Below are positions 23,595 through 32,386 of a DNA stretch of 36,066 nucleotides, piece by piece. Source of the DNA: UBA5862 sp002408105. GTDB lineage: Bacteria; Pseudomonadota; Gammaproteobacteria; Pseudomonadales; UBA5862. The notes below the pieces were generated by a model. That model searched no databases. It was not told the origin of the DNA and worked only from the letters and a program-made list of their open reading frames with translations. The stretch's first letter is position 1. Each line of letters opens with the position of its first letter. The DNA is taken from assembly GCA_034189125.1 (NCBI GenBank), contig JAXHVB010000077.1:1-36066 (forward strand), read 5' to 3'. The translations under genes and the position numbers were made by a program.

Positions 23595-26408
23595 TCACCC
23601 AGGCGGTCGTTGCCCGGCCGAGGCCAAGCGGTCGACTCGAGCGATTTGGGCGCGCAGCTTTTCTTCCAGCAGCTGCAGTTCATTCCTACGCTCCCGCTCG
23701 CGTTCCACGACCTCCTGAGGGGCGCGTTCGACGAACTTCGGGTTGCCGAGCTTGCCTTCGACACCCGCCAAGTCCTTGCTCGTTTTGAGCAGTTCCTTGT
23801 TCAGGCGCGCACGCTCTGCTTCAGCGTCGATCAGGCCGGCCATCGGAACCATCAGCTCCAGCCCATTCAGCCACTGGGTGGCCGACTCCGGTGGCGGCTC
23901 TCCGGCCTCCAGCCAATGCAGGAATTGAACCCGCGCAAGCTGCATGAACACCGCTGCGTGGGCATCGAGGCGATCGCGGTCCAGAGCAGACCCACCGCGC
24001 AACACCAATGGCACTGGGCGGGCCGGCGAAATGTTCATTTCACCCCGAATGTTGCGAACCGCGACGATGGCGGAGCGCAGCCAGGTCACGGTGTCTTCCG
24101 CCCCCTCGTCGTGCTTTGTCGAGTCTGGCGTTGGGTAGGGCGCCAGCATGATGCTGTCCCCCGCAACGCCGACCAACGGGGCCACCCGCTGCCAAATTTC
24201 TTCGGTGATGAACGGCATCAGCGGATGCGCCAGTCGCAAAAGCGCCTCCAGCACCCTCGCCCCGGTGGAACGCGCCGCCTGAGCGGCACCCGCGTCGCCC
24301 CCATGGAGGGCAGACTTGGCGAACTCTAGGTACCAATCACAGTACTCGTTCCAGGTGAAGTCATAAATGGCGCGCGCGACCAAATCGAATCGATACTCGC
24401 TGAAGCCGCGCTCGACCGCTGCTTCCACCTGTTGCAGCCGGGAAATGATCCAGCGGTCAGCCACCCCAAGCTGACTGCGCGCCACCGGCTCGCAGGGGTT
24501 GCCATCGCAGTGCATCAACACGAAGCGCGCGGCATTCCAGAGCTTGTTGCAAAAATTCCGGTAGCCTTCGATTCTCGCCAGGTCGAACCGGATGTCGCGC
24601 CCAGTGGTCGCCAGCGAGCAGAACGTGAATCTCAGCGCATCGGTCCCAAAGGCGGGAATGCCCTCGGGATACTCCTTGCGGGTGGCCTTCTCGACCCGCT
24701 GGCGCATTTGCGGTTGCATCAGCCCATGGGTGCGCTTGGCGACCAACTCCGCCGCATCGATGCCGTCAATCAAGTCGATCGGGTCAAGGACATTGCCCTT
24801 CGACTTGGACATTTTCTGCCCTTCGCTGTCGCGCACCAGGCCATGAACGTACACCCTGTTGAAGGGCACCTCACCGCGAAACTTCAGGGTCATCATGATC
24901 ATGCGCGCGACCCAGAAGAAAATAATGTCGAATCCGGTGACCAGGACGCTGGTCGGATGAAAGGTCCGCAACTCTTCGGTGTCCTCCGGCCAACCAAGGG
25001 TCGAGAACGTCCAAAGCGCCGATGAAAACCAGGTGTCGAGTACGTCCTCGTCCCGACTCAGCGGCACATCCGGCCCAAGACCGTGACGCGCTCGCACTTC
25101 GGCTTCATCACGCCCGACATAGACCACGCCCTCGGCGTCATACCAGGCCGGGATCTGGTGGCCCCACCACAATTGGCGAGAAATACACCAGTCCTGCAGA
25201 TCGCGCATCCACGCGAAATAGGTATTTTCCCAGGTCTTGGGCACAAACTGGATGGCGCCGGATTCGACCGCCTCGATGGCAGGCCCCGCGAGCGACTCCA
25301 CCTTGACGTACCACTGGTCGGTCAGAAAGGGTTCCACCACCGCCTGTGAACGGTCTCCACGGGGAACCTTGAGGCGATGCGGTTCGATTTTCTCAACCAA
25401 ACCCAGGGCATCCAGGTCGGCCACGATCTGTTTGCGGGCCACAAACCGGTCGAGGCCACGGTACGGCTCGGGGGCCTCGTCATTGAGCGCCGCCGACGCT
25501 GTAAAGACGTTCAGCAGGCCACCATTCGGCAGCGCACTGATCATGGGGTGCGACTGGTGGCGGCGCCAGACATCGTAGTCATTGAAGTCGTGCGCCGGAG
25601 TGATTTTGACGCAGCCCGAACCAAATTCCGGGTCGACATAAGCGTCGGCGATGACAGGTATGGTGCGCCCTGTGAGGGGCAGCACCAGGGACTGCCCGAC
25701 CAGATCGCGGTACCGCGGGTCGTCCGGGTGCACGGCGACGGCCGCATCGCCCAACAGGGTTTCCGGTCGGGTGGTGGCAACCACGAGGTGACCGGAGCCG
25801 GAAGCCAAAGGGTACCGGAAATGCCACAACGAGCCGTTCTCTTCTTCGGACACCACCTCAAGGTCCGAGATCGCAGTGTGCAGCACCGGGTCCCAGTTGA
25901 CCAAGCGCTTGCCGCGGTAGATGAGCCCTTCGTCGTACAGCCGGACAAAGACCTCAATCACGGCTTGGGACAGGCCCTCGTCCATCGTGAACCGCTCGCG
26001 GGACCAGTCGACTGAGGCGCCGATGCGCCGCAGTTGGCGGGTGATCGTACCCCCAGACTCGCCCTTCCAGTGCCAAACGCGGTCGATAAAGGCCTCTCGT
26101 CCCAATTCATGCCGATTGACCCCTTCCATTGCCAATTGGCGTTCAACCACCATTTGGGTGGCGATCCCGGCGTGGTCGGTGCCGACCTGCCAAAGCGTGC
26201 GGTCGCCACGCATCCGGTGGTAGCGGACCAGTGCATCCATGATGGTGTCCTGAAACGCGTGCCCCATGTGCAAGCTGCCGGTCACATTCGGCGGCGGGAT
26301 CGCAATAGAGAACGGCTGGCCGTCACCCCGAGGCGCAAAATGGCCTTGCTCCTCCCAGGTGGCGTACCAGCGCTCTTCGATCGATTCAGGTTGGTAGGTT
26401 TTGTCCAT
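23595..26408 (-). CDS. valS: Valine-tRNA ligase
   Basis: Class I synthetase of 937 residues, normal length. The HIGH-type motif PPPNVTGSLHMGH is at 38-50, and KMSKSKGN lies near residue 545. The CP1 editing domain shows TTRPETLLGDAAVAVHPDD. The C-terminal coiled-coil arm of bacterial ValRS (RARLNKELLKTSKDLAGVE) is present. The ATG at 26408 gives MDKTYQPESIEERW, the usual start. A GTG four codons upstream is possible but has no ribosome binding site. It follows holC by 117 bases, with its own promoter in the gap. Confidence 0.97.
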   Translation of the reverse strand: MDKTYQPESIEERWYATWEEQGHFAPRGDGQPFSIAIPPPNVTGSLHMGHAFQDTIMDALVRYHRMRGDRTLWQVGTDHAGIATQMVVERQLAMEGVNRHELGREAFIDRVWHWKGESGGTITRQLRRIGASVDWSRERFTMDEGLSQAVIEVFVRLYDEGLIYRGKRLVNWDPVLHTAISDLEVVSEEENGSLWHFRYPLASGSGHLVVATTRPETLLGDAAVAVHPDDPRYRDLVGQSLVLPLTGRTIPVIADAYVDPEFGSGCVKITPAHDFNDYDVWRRHQSHPMISALPNGGLLNVFTASAALNDEAPEPYRGLDRFVARKQIVADLDALGLVEKIEPHRLKVPRGDRSQAVVEPFLTDQWYVKVESLAGPAIEAVESGAIQFVPKTWENTYFAWMRDLQDWCISRQLWWGHQIPAWYDAEGVVYVGRDEAEVRARHGLGPDVPLSRDEDVLDTWFSSALWTFSTLGWPEDTEELRTFHPTSVLVTGFDIIFFWVARMIMMTLKFRGEVPFNRVYVHGLVRDSEGQKMSKSKGNVLDPIDLIDGIDAAELVAKRTHGLMQPQMRQRVEKATRKEYPEGIPAFGTDALRFTFCSLATTGRDIRFDLARIEGYRNFCNKLWNAARFVLMHCDGNPCEPVARSQLGVADRWIISRLQQVEAAVERGFSEYRFDLVARAIYDFTWNEYCDWYLEFAKSALHGGDAGAAQAARSTGARVLEALLRLAHPLMPFITEEIWQRVAPLVGVAGDSIMLAPYPTPDSTKHDEGAEDTVTWLRSAIVAVRNIRGEMNISPARPVPLVLRGGSALDRDRLDAHAAVFMQLARVQFLHWLEAGEPPPESATQWLNGLELMVPMAGLIDAEAERARLNKELLKTSKDLAGVEGKLGNPKFVERAPQEVVERERERRNELQLLEEKLRAQIARVDRLASAGQRPPG

Positions 26409-26471
26409 CGCGCGGCGCACCCCTGATGCAGGAAGGGATTCGAGAAGAAATCTCGCGGCAAAAAGGCGGAA

Positions 26472-26500
26472 ATTCTACGGAGCCTGCGCGGCCCTGTGAA
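26472..26500 (-). promoter_or_regulatory. Promoter for valS
   Basis: The minus strand reads TTCACA, 17 bases, TAGAAT, with five of six consensus bases in each box and ideal spacing. It lies in the holC-valS gap, about 60 bases before the valS ATG. Confidence 0.7.
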
Positions 26501-26525
26501 GGCCGCGGCGCCACCCACCCCAAGG

Positions 26526-26972
26526 TCACTGCCGTGGCGCCAGCTCGTGGGTATTGGGTTCGATCCCTGCCTTGCGGTACTCGCGAAATCGGACCCGCAT
26601 GCCAGCCCGCAGTGCGGGCTCGGCAGGGACGATTTCCAGCACCCGGCCGAACCGCTCCCACGGACTTGGGCGGCTCCAATCGAGGTTAATCATCACCGGT
26701 GGCAAGCGTTCATCAGCGGGCACCTCGATGCCGAGCCACACCGGCTCGATCGGGGCACCCTCCGCGCCCACGAGCCCATGGGGCAGGAAGGCGTCGGCGC
26801 GAAATCCCCAAAGGGCCGCGCCCATATCTCTGAGTTGGCGAGCGTCGGTCACGCGCACGAACACATGCTGCTGGCGCTGAATCGCTTTCTCAGCCAGCCG
26901 GCAGGCCGTCATCAGGACCGGTGATTCGCCCGGCGTGTCGAGCAAGTAGAAGTCAACCCTGGTCCTTGCCAT
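26526..26972 (-). CDS. holC: DNA polymerase III subunit chi
   Basis: Protein of 148 residues that links the clamp loader to single-strand-binding protein in the replisome. Recognisable features are the start TRVDFYLLD, the helix MTACRLAEKAIQRQQHVFVR, LWGFRADAFLPHGL, and PVMINL with RPSPWERFGRVLEIV. The ATG at 26972 is chosen over a TTG one codon earlier. It lies 11 bases after pepA and 117 bases before valS. The pepA-holC-valS order is the standard gammaproteobacterial arrangement. Confidence 0.95.
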   Translation of the reverse strand: MARTRVDFYLLDTPGESPVLMTACRLAEKAIQRQQHVFVRVTDARQLRDMGAALWGFRADAFLPHGLVGAEGAPIEPVWLGIEVPADERLPPVMINLDWSRPSPWERFGRVLEIVPAEPALRAGMRVRFREYRKAGIEPNTHELAPRQ

Positions 26973-26983
26973 CAACCGACGAC

Positions 26984-28489
26984 CTACGCCTCCTGATTCA
27001 GCAGGTACTGGGTCAGCAGCGGGACCGGACGCCCGGTGGCGCCTTTTTCCTTCCCACCACTGATCCAGGCCGTACCGGCGATGTCGAGGTGCGCCCAGGC
27101 GTATGCTTGGGTGAACCGCGACAGGAAACAGGCCGCAGTGATTGCCCCGCCATAGCGGCCACCCACGTTGGCGATGTCTGCGAAGTTGGAGTCAAGCGCT
27201 GGTTGGTACTCCGGCCACAGTGGCATGGGCCAGGCGCGGTCGTGACAGGTGGCACCACTCGCCTCCAAGGCAGCCTGCAGCTCCGGCTGGTTGCTGAACA
27301 GGCCATGCGCATGGTGCCCCAGAGCCACCACACAGGCCCCGGTCAAGGTGGCAATGTCGACGACGCTTTGGGGCTTATAGCGTTCAGCGTAGGTCAGCGC
27401 ATCACAAAGGACGAGCCGGCCTTCCGCATCGGTATTGAGCACTTCGATGGTCTGGCCCGACATGCTGGTCACCACGTCACCCGGCTTCGTTGCCGTACCG
27501 CTGGGCATGTTTTCGGCTGCAGCCACCAGGCCCACAACATTCACCTTGGGCTGCAGTTCAGCCAGCGCGTGCATGGTGCCCAATACACTGGCCGCACCGC
27601 ACATGTCGAACTTCATTTCGTCCATTGCGGCGGCAGGCTTGATGCTGATGCCGCCGGTATCGAAGGTGATGCCCTTGCCGACCAGCACGTGAGGCGCGAC
27701 TGACTTGGCCGCACCGCGGTACTCCATGATGATCAATCGAGGCGGCTGGACGCTGCCCGCTGCCACCGACAAAAACGCGCCCATCTTCAGTTCGCGCAGT
27801 TGTTTTTCCTCGAGGACCTTGACACTGAGTTTCGCGCAACCGCGGGCGATCGAGCGGGCCTGTGAAGCCAGGTACACTGGAGTGCATACGTTGGCCGGAA
27901 GATTGCCCAACTCGCGAGCAGTCGCGACCCCTTGAGCGATCCCGAGCGCTTGCTTGATGAGGCGGTCACTCTGGTCATTGCGCTTGCGCCCAGTGCGCTG
28001 GAAGCGCACCTTTGCGAGCTTGGCTGCGTTCGCGTTGTTGCTGGCCTTGTCCCCGCCCTTGGTGGCCGAGTACTTATAGCGGGCCGCCTCGAATTCGAGC
28101 ACCACCTGCCGCAATACCCATGCGTGGTCCTGACCCTCGACATCGAGGCCGTCCAGGGACCAGAGCACGTCCTTGCTTTGGGTACCCAGAACAGCCCGCG
28201 CCACCGCTTGCACGACCTTGATGAACTCATGGGGTTTGAGCGTGGCTTCTTGCCCCAGGGCCACCAACAGCAACCGCTCGGCGGCAAGTTCTGGCACTTT
28301 GGGCAACAACAGATGCTGCCCCGCCGCACTGCTCAGGTCCCCCTGCTTGAGTACCGACTCAACATGGGTGCGGGCTGCCGCGGGCAGCTTGGAAAGCAGT
28401 GCCGGCGCCGTCAGGTCCTTTCCCAGCAGCAATACCAAACAACCCGCTCTGCGGCTTTCCGCTCCCGCACTCGCGAATGCGTAGTCCAT
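26984..28489 (-). CDS. pepA: Leucyl aminopeptidase, M17 family
   Basis: Di-metal aminopeptidase of 501 residues, normal length, that releases N-terminal residues. In E. coli it also serves as a DNA-binding factor for Xer recombination and carAB control. The M17 signature NTDAEGRLVL is present with the metal-binding blocks VGKGITFDTGG and KFDMCGAASVLG and the distal ENMPSGTATKPGD. The ATG at 28489 has a perfect AAGGAG five bases upstream; an in-frame TTG 20 codons earlier has none. It is divergent from lptF, a conserved gammaproteobacterial arrangement. Confidence 0.97.
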   Translation of the reverse strand: MDYAFASAGAESRRAGCLVLLLGKDLTAPALLSKLPAAARTHVESVLKQGDLSSAAGQHLLLPKVPELAAERLLLVALGQEATLKPHEFIKVVQAVARAVLGTQSKDVLWSLDGLDVEGQDHAWVLRQVVLEFEAARYKYSATKGGDKASNNANAAKLAKVRFQRTGRKRNDQSDRLIKQALGIAQGVATARELGNLPANVCTPVYLASQARSIARGCAKLSVKVLEEKQLRELKMGAFLSVAAGSVQPPRLIIMEYRGAAKSVAPHVLVGKGITFDTGGISIKPAAAMDEMKFDMCGAASVLGTMHALAELQPKVNVVGLVAAAENMPSGTATKPGDVVTSMSGQTIEVLNTDAEGRLVLCDALTYAERYKPQSVVDIATLTGACVVALGHHAHGLFSNQPELQAALEASGATCHDRAWPMPLWPEYQPALDSNFADIANVGGRYGGAITAACFLSRFTQAYAWAHLDIAGTAWISGGKEKGATGRPVPLLTQYLLNQEA

Positions 28490-28656
28490 CTCGACTCCTT
28501 GCTGTTTGCGATGGAGCAGGGTCAGTTGACCGTGCACCGGTTTGTTCACTGGCCATCCTAATCAACCACCCCCCAACGCAACAAGCCGCCAGCATAGTAG
28601 ACTGGCCCGCTGACCGCCGTGTGGCGATTGTGTTTGACTTAAATGCGGGCAGCCCT

Positions 28657-29742
28657 TTGGTCCTGTTGCGTTACAGCCTCCGACAAATCCTCGCCGCCAC
28701 CGCTGGCATCAGCCTGGTGTTGATGCTCGTTGTGCTGAGCTCCAGATTCGGCCGCTTTCTCGAAGACGCAGCAGCCGGTCGACTCCCAGCCGACCTGGTG
28801 CTCACGCTTCTGGCACTGCGCATTCCCGGCATGATCGAGCTGATCCTCCCGCTGGGCCTGTTTCTGGGGGTGCTGTTGACCCTTGGAAGGATGTACGCGA
28901 ACCAGGAGGTCACTGTCCTCTATGCATGTGGCGTCTCACCCACACGCATCCTGGGCTACGTCATGCTCTGCGCTCTGGTGCTCGCCGTGTTGGTCGGCGT
29001 CAGCACCCTGTGGGCCAACCCCTGGGGCATGCGCCAAGCGCAGGCGCAGCTCAGCCGGCAAATCGATGTCGGCCCGCTGCAAGCATTGACCCCCGGCCGG
29101 TTCGAACGCGACCGCAGCACTGGCCTCACACTCTATGTGCAGCAAGCGGCACCGAACGGCCAGTTTACCGAACTGTTCGTTGCACGCACCCCAAACGGGC
29201 CCAGCAATGATGCCTCGCCAGAGCCGTTGCAAATCCTCTATGCCGCCCGCGGGCAGGTGCGAAGCCAGGACGGACAGCCGCCCCAGTACCTTGAGCTCCT
29301 GGATGGCAACCTGTATGAAGGCACGCCGGGCTCGGCCGCGTATCTCGTCACCGAGTTCGCGGCGTTGGGCCTGCGCTTGCCGCCACAACCAACCGATTAC
29401 CGCATCGACTCGAGTGCAACCCGTTCAACCGCGAGCTTGCTGCAGCCTGGCGACCCGCTCGACGCTGCAATTCTCGCTTGGCGTCTGTCGCTGCCGCTGA
29501 TGGTGCCTTTGGTTGCGCTCCTTGGTTTTGCGCTCGCGCGGGTGGGGCCGCGGCAGGGGCAATTTGCCCGCTTTTTGCCAGGCATGGCGCTGTATCTCGT
29601 GTACCTCACGTTGCTGTCGGCCATGCGCGACCGCGCCTTTGACGCTGGTGGCGGCGCCACAGCGATTTGGCTGGTGCATGTGCCTTTTCTGGCACTGGCA
29701 CTCTGGTTGAACCGCCCCCAACGCTTGAGGGGCGCCACATGA
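28657..29742 (+). CDS. lptF: LPS export ABC transporter permease LptF (start uncertain)
   Basis: Inner-membrane permease that, with LptG and LptB, extracts lipopolysaccharide for transport to the outer membrane. Hydrophobic segments at both ends flank a periplasmic beta-jellyroll domain. Family blocks include RMYANQEVTVLYACGVSP and the C-terminal FARFLPGMALYLVYL. No ATG lies in the right place. The TTG at 28657 gives MVLLRYSLRQILA, matching the usual N-terminus, for 361 residues. In-frame GTG codons at 28621 and 28630 are alternatives; none has a clear ribosome binding site. The stop overlaps lptG by 4 bases (ATGA). Confidence 0.92.
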   Translation: MVLLRYSLRQILAATAGISLVLMLVVLSSRFGRFLEDAAAGRLPADLVLTLLALRIPGMIELILPLGLFLGVLLTLGRMYANQEVTVLYACGVSPTRILGYVMLCALVLAVLVGVSTLWANPWGMRQAQAQLSRQIDVGPLQALTPGRFERDRSTGLTLYVQQAAPNGQFTELFVARTPNGPSNDASPEPLQILYAARGQVRSQDGQPPQYLELLDGNLYEGTPGSAAYLVTEFAALGLRLPPQPTDYRIDSSATRSTASLLQPGDPLDAAILAWRLSLPLMVPLVALLGFALARVGPRQGQFARFLPGMALYLVYLTLLSAMRDRAFDAGGGATAIWLVHVPFLALALWLNRPQRLRGAT

Positions 29743-30800
29743 CCCTGTTCGATTGGTACCTATTTCGCGCGTTGGTGAAGGCGACGCTGGCAGTGATCGC
29801 GGTGATCGGTGGGCTCGATTTCAGCTTTGCGCTCATTGCCGAACTGGACGACCTCGACGCGGGCTATGGCCTGTTCCAAGCGCTGCAGTACGTGGGCACC
29901 ACCCTGCCGCGACGGCTCTACGAGGTGCTGCCGTTCTGCATCCTGATCGGTACCCTGATCGGGCTTGGTGGCTGCGCCGAACACAACGAATTGGTCACCA
30001 TGCGCAGCGCCGGCTGGTCGCCCTGGCGCCTGTGTGGCTCGGCCTTGCTGCCGGCGGCGGGCTTCGTGGCCGTTGGCCTTTTGCTTGGGGAGTGGCTGGC
30101 GCCCCTGGCCGAACAACGGGCCGAGACCACCCGTGTGCTATCACAGGGTGGCGCCATGCGCTCTGTGCTGCGCCAAGGGGTCTGGGTGAAGCAGAACGAT
30201 GGGTTCGTCCACATCAACGGCGTTTCGGCGACTGGCGAGGTCATCGGTTTTTCCCGCTTTGTGTTCGACGAACAGCGACAACTCCAAACCGCTACCTTTG
30301 CCGCGCGCGCGCAACACGGTCCAGCAGGCTGGACCCTGCACGAGCGGCGCGTTACCCGCTTCGCTGAATCAGGCACAACGGCCACGGGTCCGAGCGAAGG
30401 CCACTGGCGCTCAGCCTTAACCCCGAAACTGCTGCGGGTGCTTGCAATCAAGCCCGAGCGCCTCGCTTCCCGGGACCTGCGCACCTACATCACCTACCTG
30501 CGCGGCCAACAACTGAACGCAGACCGGTACAGGCTGGCCCTCTGGCGCAAACGGATGCAGCCCCTCGCGATCGGGGTATTGGTCCTGCTCGGTGCATCCT
30601 TCGTGTTTGGCCCGCTGCGGGCAATGCCAACCAGCGCGCGGGTGCTCAGCGGGGCATTGACGGGGGTCGGGTTTTTTTTCTCCCAAAACCTGCTGGGATC
30701 GGCCAGCCTGGTCTACGGCTTCGCACCCTGGTTCGGTGCTGCGCTGCCACTGGCGCTAGGCGCTGGAATCGCCGTTCTGCTGCTTCGACGTGTGCATTGA
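29739..30800 (+). CDS. lptG: LPS export ABC transporter permease LptG
   Basis: Partner permease of LptF, 353 residues, normal length. N-terminal hydrophobic segments are followed by the family block EHNELVTMRSAGWSPWRL. A periplasmic jellyroll domain occupies about 110-260, then DLRTYITYLRGQQLNADRYRLALWRKRMQPLA leads into the C-terminal membrane segments. The ATG is in the 4-base overlap with lptF. The last 45 bases overlap the 3' end of the converging RDD gene, which could create antisense contact between the two transcripts. Confidence 0.96.
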   Translation: MTLFDWYLFRALVKATLAVIAVIGGLDFSFALIAELDDLDAGYGLFQALQYVGTTLPRRLYEVLPFCILIGTLIGLGGCAEHNELVTMRSAGWSPWRLCGSALLPAAGFVAVGLLLGEWLAPLAEQRAETTRVLSQGGAMRSVLRQGVWVKQNDGFVHINGVSATGEVIGFSRFVFDEQRQLQTATFAARAQHGPAGWTLHERRVTRFAESGTTATGPSEGHWRSALTPKLLRVLAIKPERLASRDLRTYITYLRGQQLNADRYRLALWRKRMQPLAIGVLVLLGASFVFGPLRAMPTSARVLSGALTGVGFFFSQNLLGSASLVYGFAPWFGAALPLALGAGIAVLLLRRVH

Positions 30801-31274
30801 CCGCTTGTTGCGCCCCCGCTCTGGCTTTGGCAAAAGCACCACAGCGGTGTGGGACCAGCGGTCATGCCAGCACCGCCGTTCAGGGTGCCACAGCATGCTC
30901 AGGTAGCCGATGCCGAGGCACAGCGCACCAACAACAGCGCCACCGAACCGAATCAGCACCTGCTTCCAGGTGACCGGACCGCCGGACAGGTTGACCAGAC
31001 GCAAGCGCCAGGCCTGCATGCCGAGGGTGCGCCCCCGGCGCCAGAAATAACCCAGAAAACTGACCATGCTGGCGACCAAAATCAGCTGGTATACAGGCCC
31101 CTGGGCGGCCACGTGTCCGGGGGCGAGCACCGCGTCTCCCAACAGCAACTGCAGAACCAGAAGGTACAGGGCAGTCACCGCCATCAGCACGGCAAACAGC
31201 AGCAAAGTATCGTAGAGCAGCGCCGCCAAGCGGCGCAGCAAGCCGGCTGGACCGACGGGAATCGGGGTGGGCAT
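30756..31274 (-). CDS. RDD family membrane protein
   Basis: Protein of 172 residues with three hydrophobic segments (about 20-45, 60-85, 105-130). The RDD-family features are an N-terminal LLRRLAALLYD, the central WRRGRTLGMQAWRLRLV and the C-terminal HDRWSHTAVV. The function of the family is poorly known; transport roles have been proposed for some members. The ATG at 31274 is chosen over an upstream TTG. It converges on lptG and overlaps its end, as RDD genes often lie beside lptFG or pepA. Confidence 0.88.
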   Translation of the reverse strand: MPTPIPVGPAGLLRRLAALLYDTLLLFAVLMAVTALYLLVLQLLLGDAVLAPGHVAAQGPVYQLILVASMVSFLGYFWRRGRTLGMQAWRLRLVNLSGGPVTWKQVLIRFGGAVVGALCLGIGYLSMLWHPERRCWHDRWSHTAVVLLPKPERGRNKRSMHTSKQQNGDSSA

Positions 31275-31446
31275 GGCGGGGCACTCGATCAATCGGAGGC
31301 GCCGATTGTACCAGAGCCCAGATCAGACTCCGGTTGGCAAGTGGGGCCACTTTCACCACAATGGCAGGCCTTCAAGCGCCCTCCACGCCAGCGGCAGTGT
31401 GCCGAGCCACCAACCGCCAGGCCCACAACAATAAGGACAATTCAGG

Positions 31447-32316
31447 ATGACCCACCAGGCCCTTGCCAACCTTGAGTTTTACCGGGAAAACCGCTGGGCA
31501 GACCGACTCGGCATCGAGCTGAAAACAGCCAGCCCCGAGGCCGTGACCCTGTTCTTGCAGTACGACCAACGCAACTTGAACGCCCCAGGTGGCGTGGTGC
31601 ACGGTGGGGTGATCGGAACCCTGATCCACGATGCCGGTCATTTGCTGACCCACCTCCATTTTCCCGAGGTTCCCAGTGAGCGAATCCTGGCGCTCGATAT
31701 TCAGGTGAACTACATCGCCGGGGCAAAGGAGACGGACCTGGTGGCCCGCGCGAACCTGATTCGCACCACCCGCGCACTCGCCTTCATTGATGTCGAGGTG
31801 GACAACCCCAGTGGCGACTGCGTCGCCAGGGCGCACACGCTCTTTCGCATCGCGCCCGAAGGCGAAACCATCGAAGAGCTCGACAGCGCACCGCTGCGGA
31901 CATTGGCGACGGACAGCCCCTTGGCGTTGAACCAGATCGGCGAGATGATCAAAGACAACGTCGCGCGCCACGCTGACGGCCTCACGGTATTGGGGCTTGA
32001 CGGCGGACGGGTGCGTTTTCGACTGGACGATGTGGACAGCAACCGAGACCAGAATCAGCGCATCGCCCGTGGCGTGCAGCTGTTGCTGCTGGACGACGCC
32101 GGCGTGTTTTGCTCGTTCGCCCACATACAGGGAGGACGAGCGGCCACAGTGGACCTCAAGGTGAACTTCTGCGACCACCTTGCCGGAGAAGCGGTCATCG
32201 GCTTTGGACACTGTTTAAAGAAGCAAAGCCAGGCGATCACCAACCAGGTGGTGCTGTTCGGCGCCGACTCGGGGCGCTTGGGCGCAATCGGCACCATGAC
32301 CTTCTGGGGGTCCTGA
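31447..32316 (+). CDS. Double-hotdog thioesterase-like protein (PaaI family)
   Basis: Protein of 289 residues made of two tandem hotdog domains. The first (about 10-140) carries the PaaI-type VVHGGVIGTLIHDAGH with His-Gly-Gly at 52-54. The second (about 155-289) has RIARGVQLLLLDDAG in the equivalent place and lacks the HGG. Acyl-CoA thioester hydrolysis is the likely activity, with the second domain perhaps structural; the acyl group is unknown. The ribosome binding site AAGGA is 9 bases before the ATG. It is 70 bases upstream of a hydroxyacyl-CoA-type SDR, which suggests a role in acyl-CoA metabolism. Confidence 0.83.
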   Translation: MTHQALANLEFYRENRWADRLGIELKTASPEAVTLFLQYDQRNLNAPGGVVHGGVIGTLIHDAGHLLTHLHFPEVPSERILALDIQVNYIAGAKETDLVARANLIRTTRALAFIDVEVDNPSGDCVARAHTLFRIAPEGETIEELDSAPLRTLATDSPLALNQIGEMIKDNVARHADGLTVLGLDGGRVRFRLDDVDSNRDQNQRIARGVQLLLLDDAGVFCSFAHIQGGRAATVDLKVNFCDHLAGEAVIGFGHCLKKQSQAITNQVVLFGADSGRLGAIGTMTFWGS

Positions 32317-32386
32317 TCGGCCCACAGGCCTGAACGCGGGCCCGGACCCGCCCCATCACCACAACAATAAAAACGGGAGACCCACC

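Noticed and set aside
31372..32211. Minus-strand open frame of 279 codons
   Set aside because: It lies opposite the double-hotdog gene, whose HGG motif and ribosome binding site identify the real strand.
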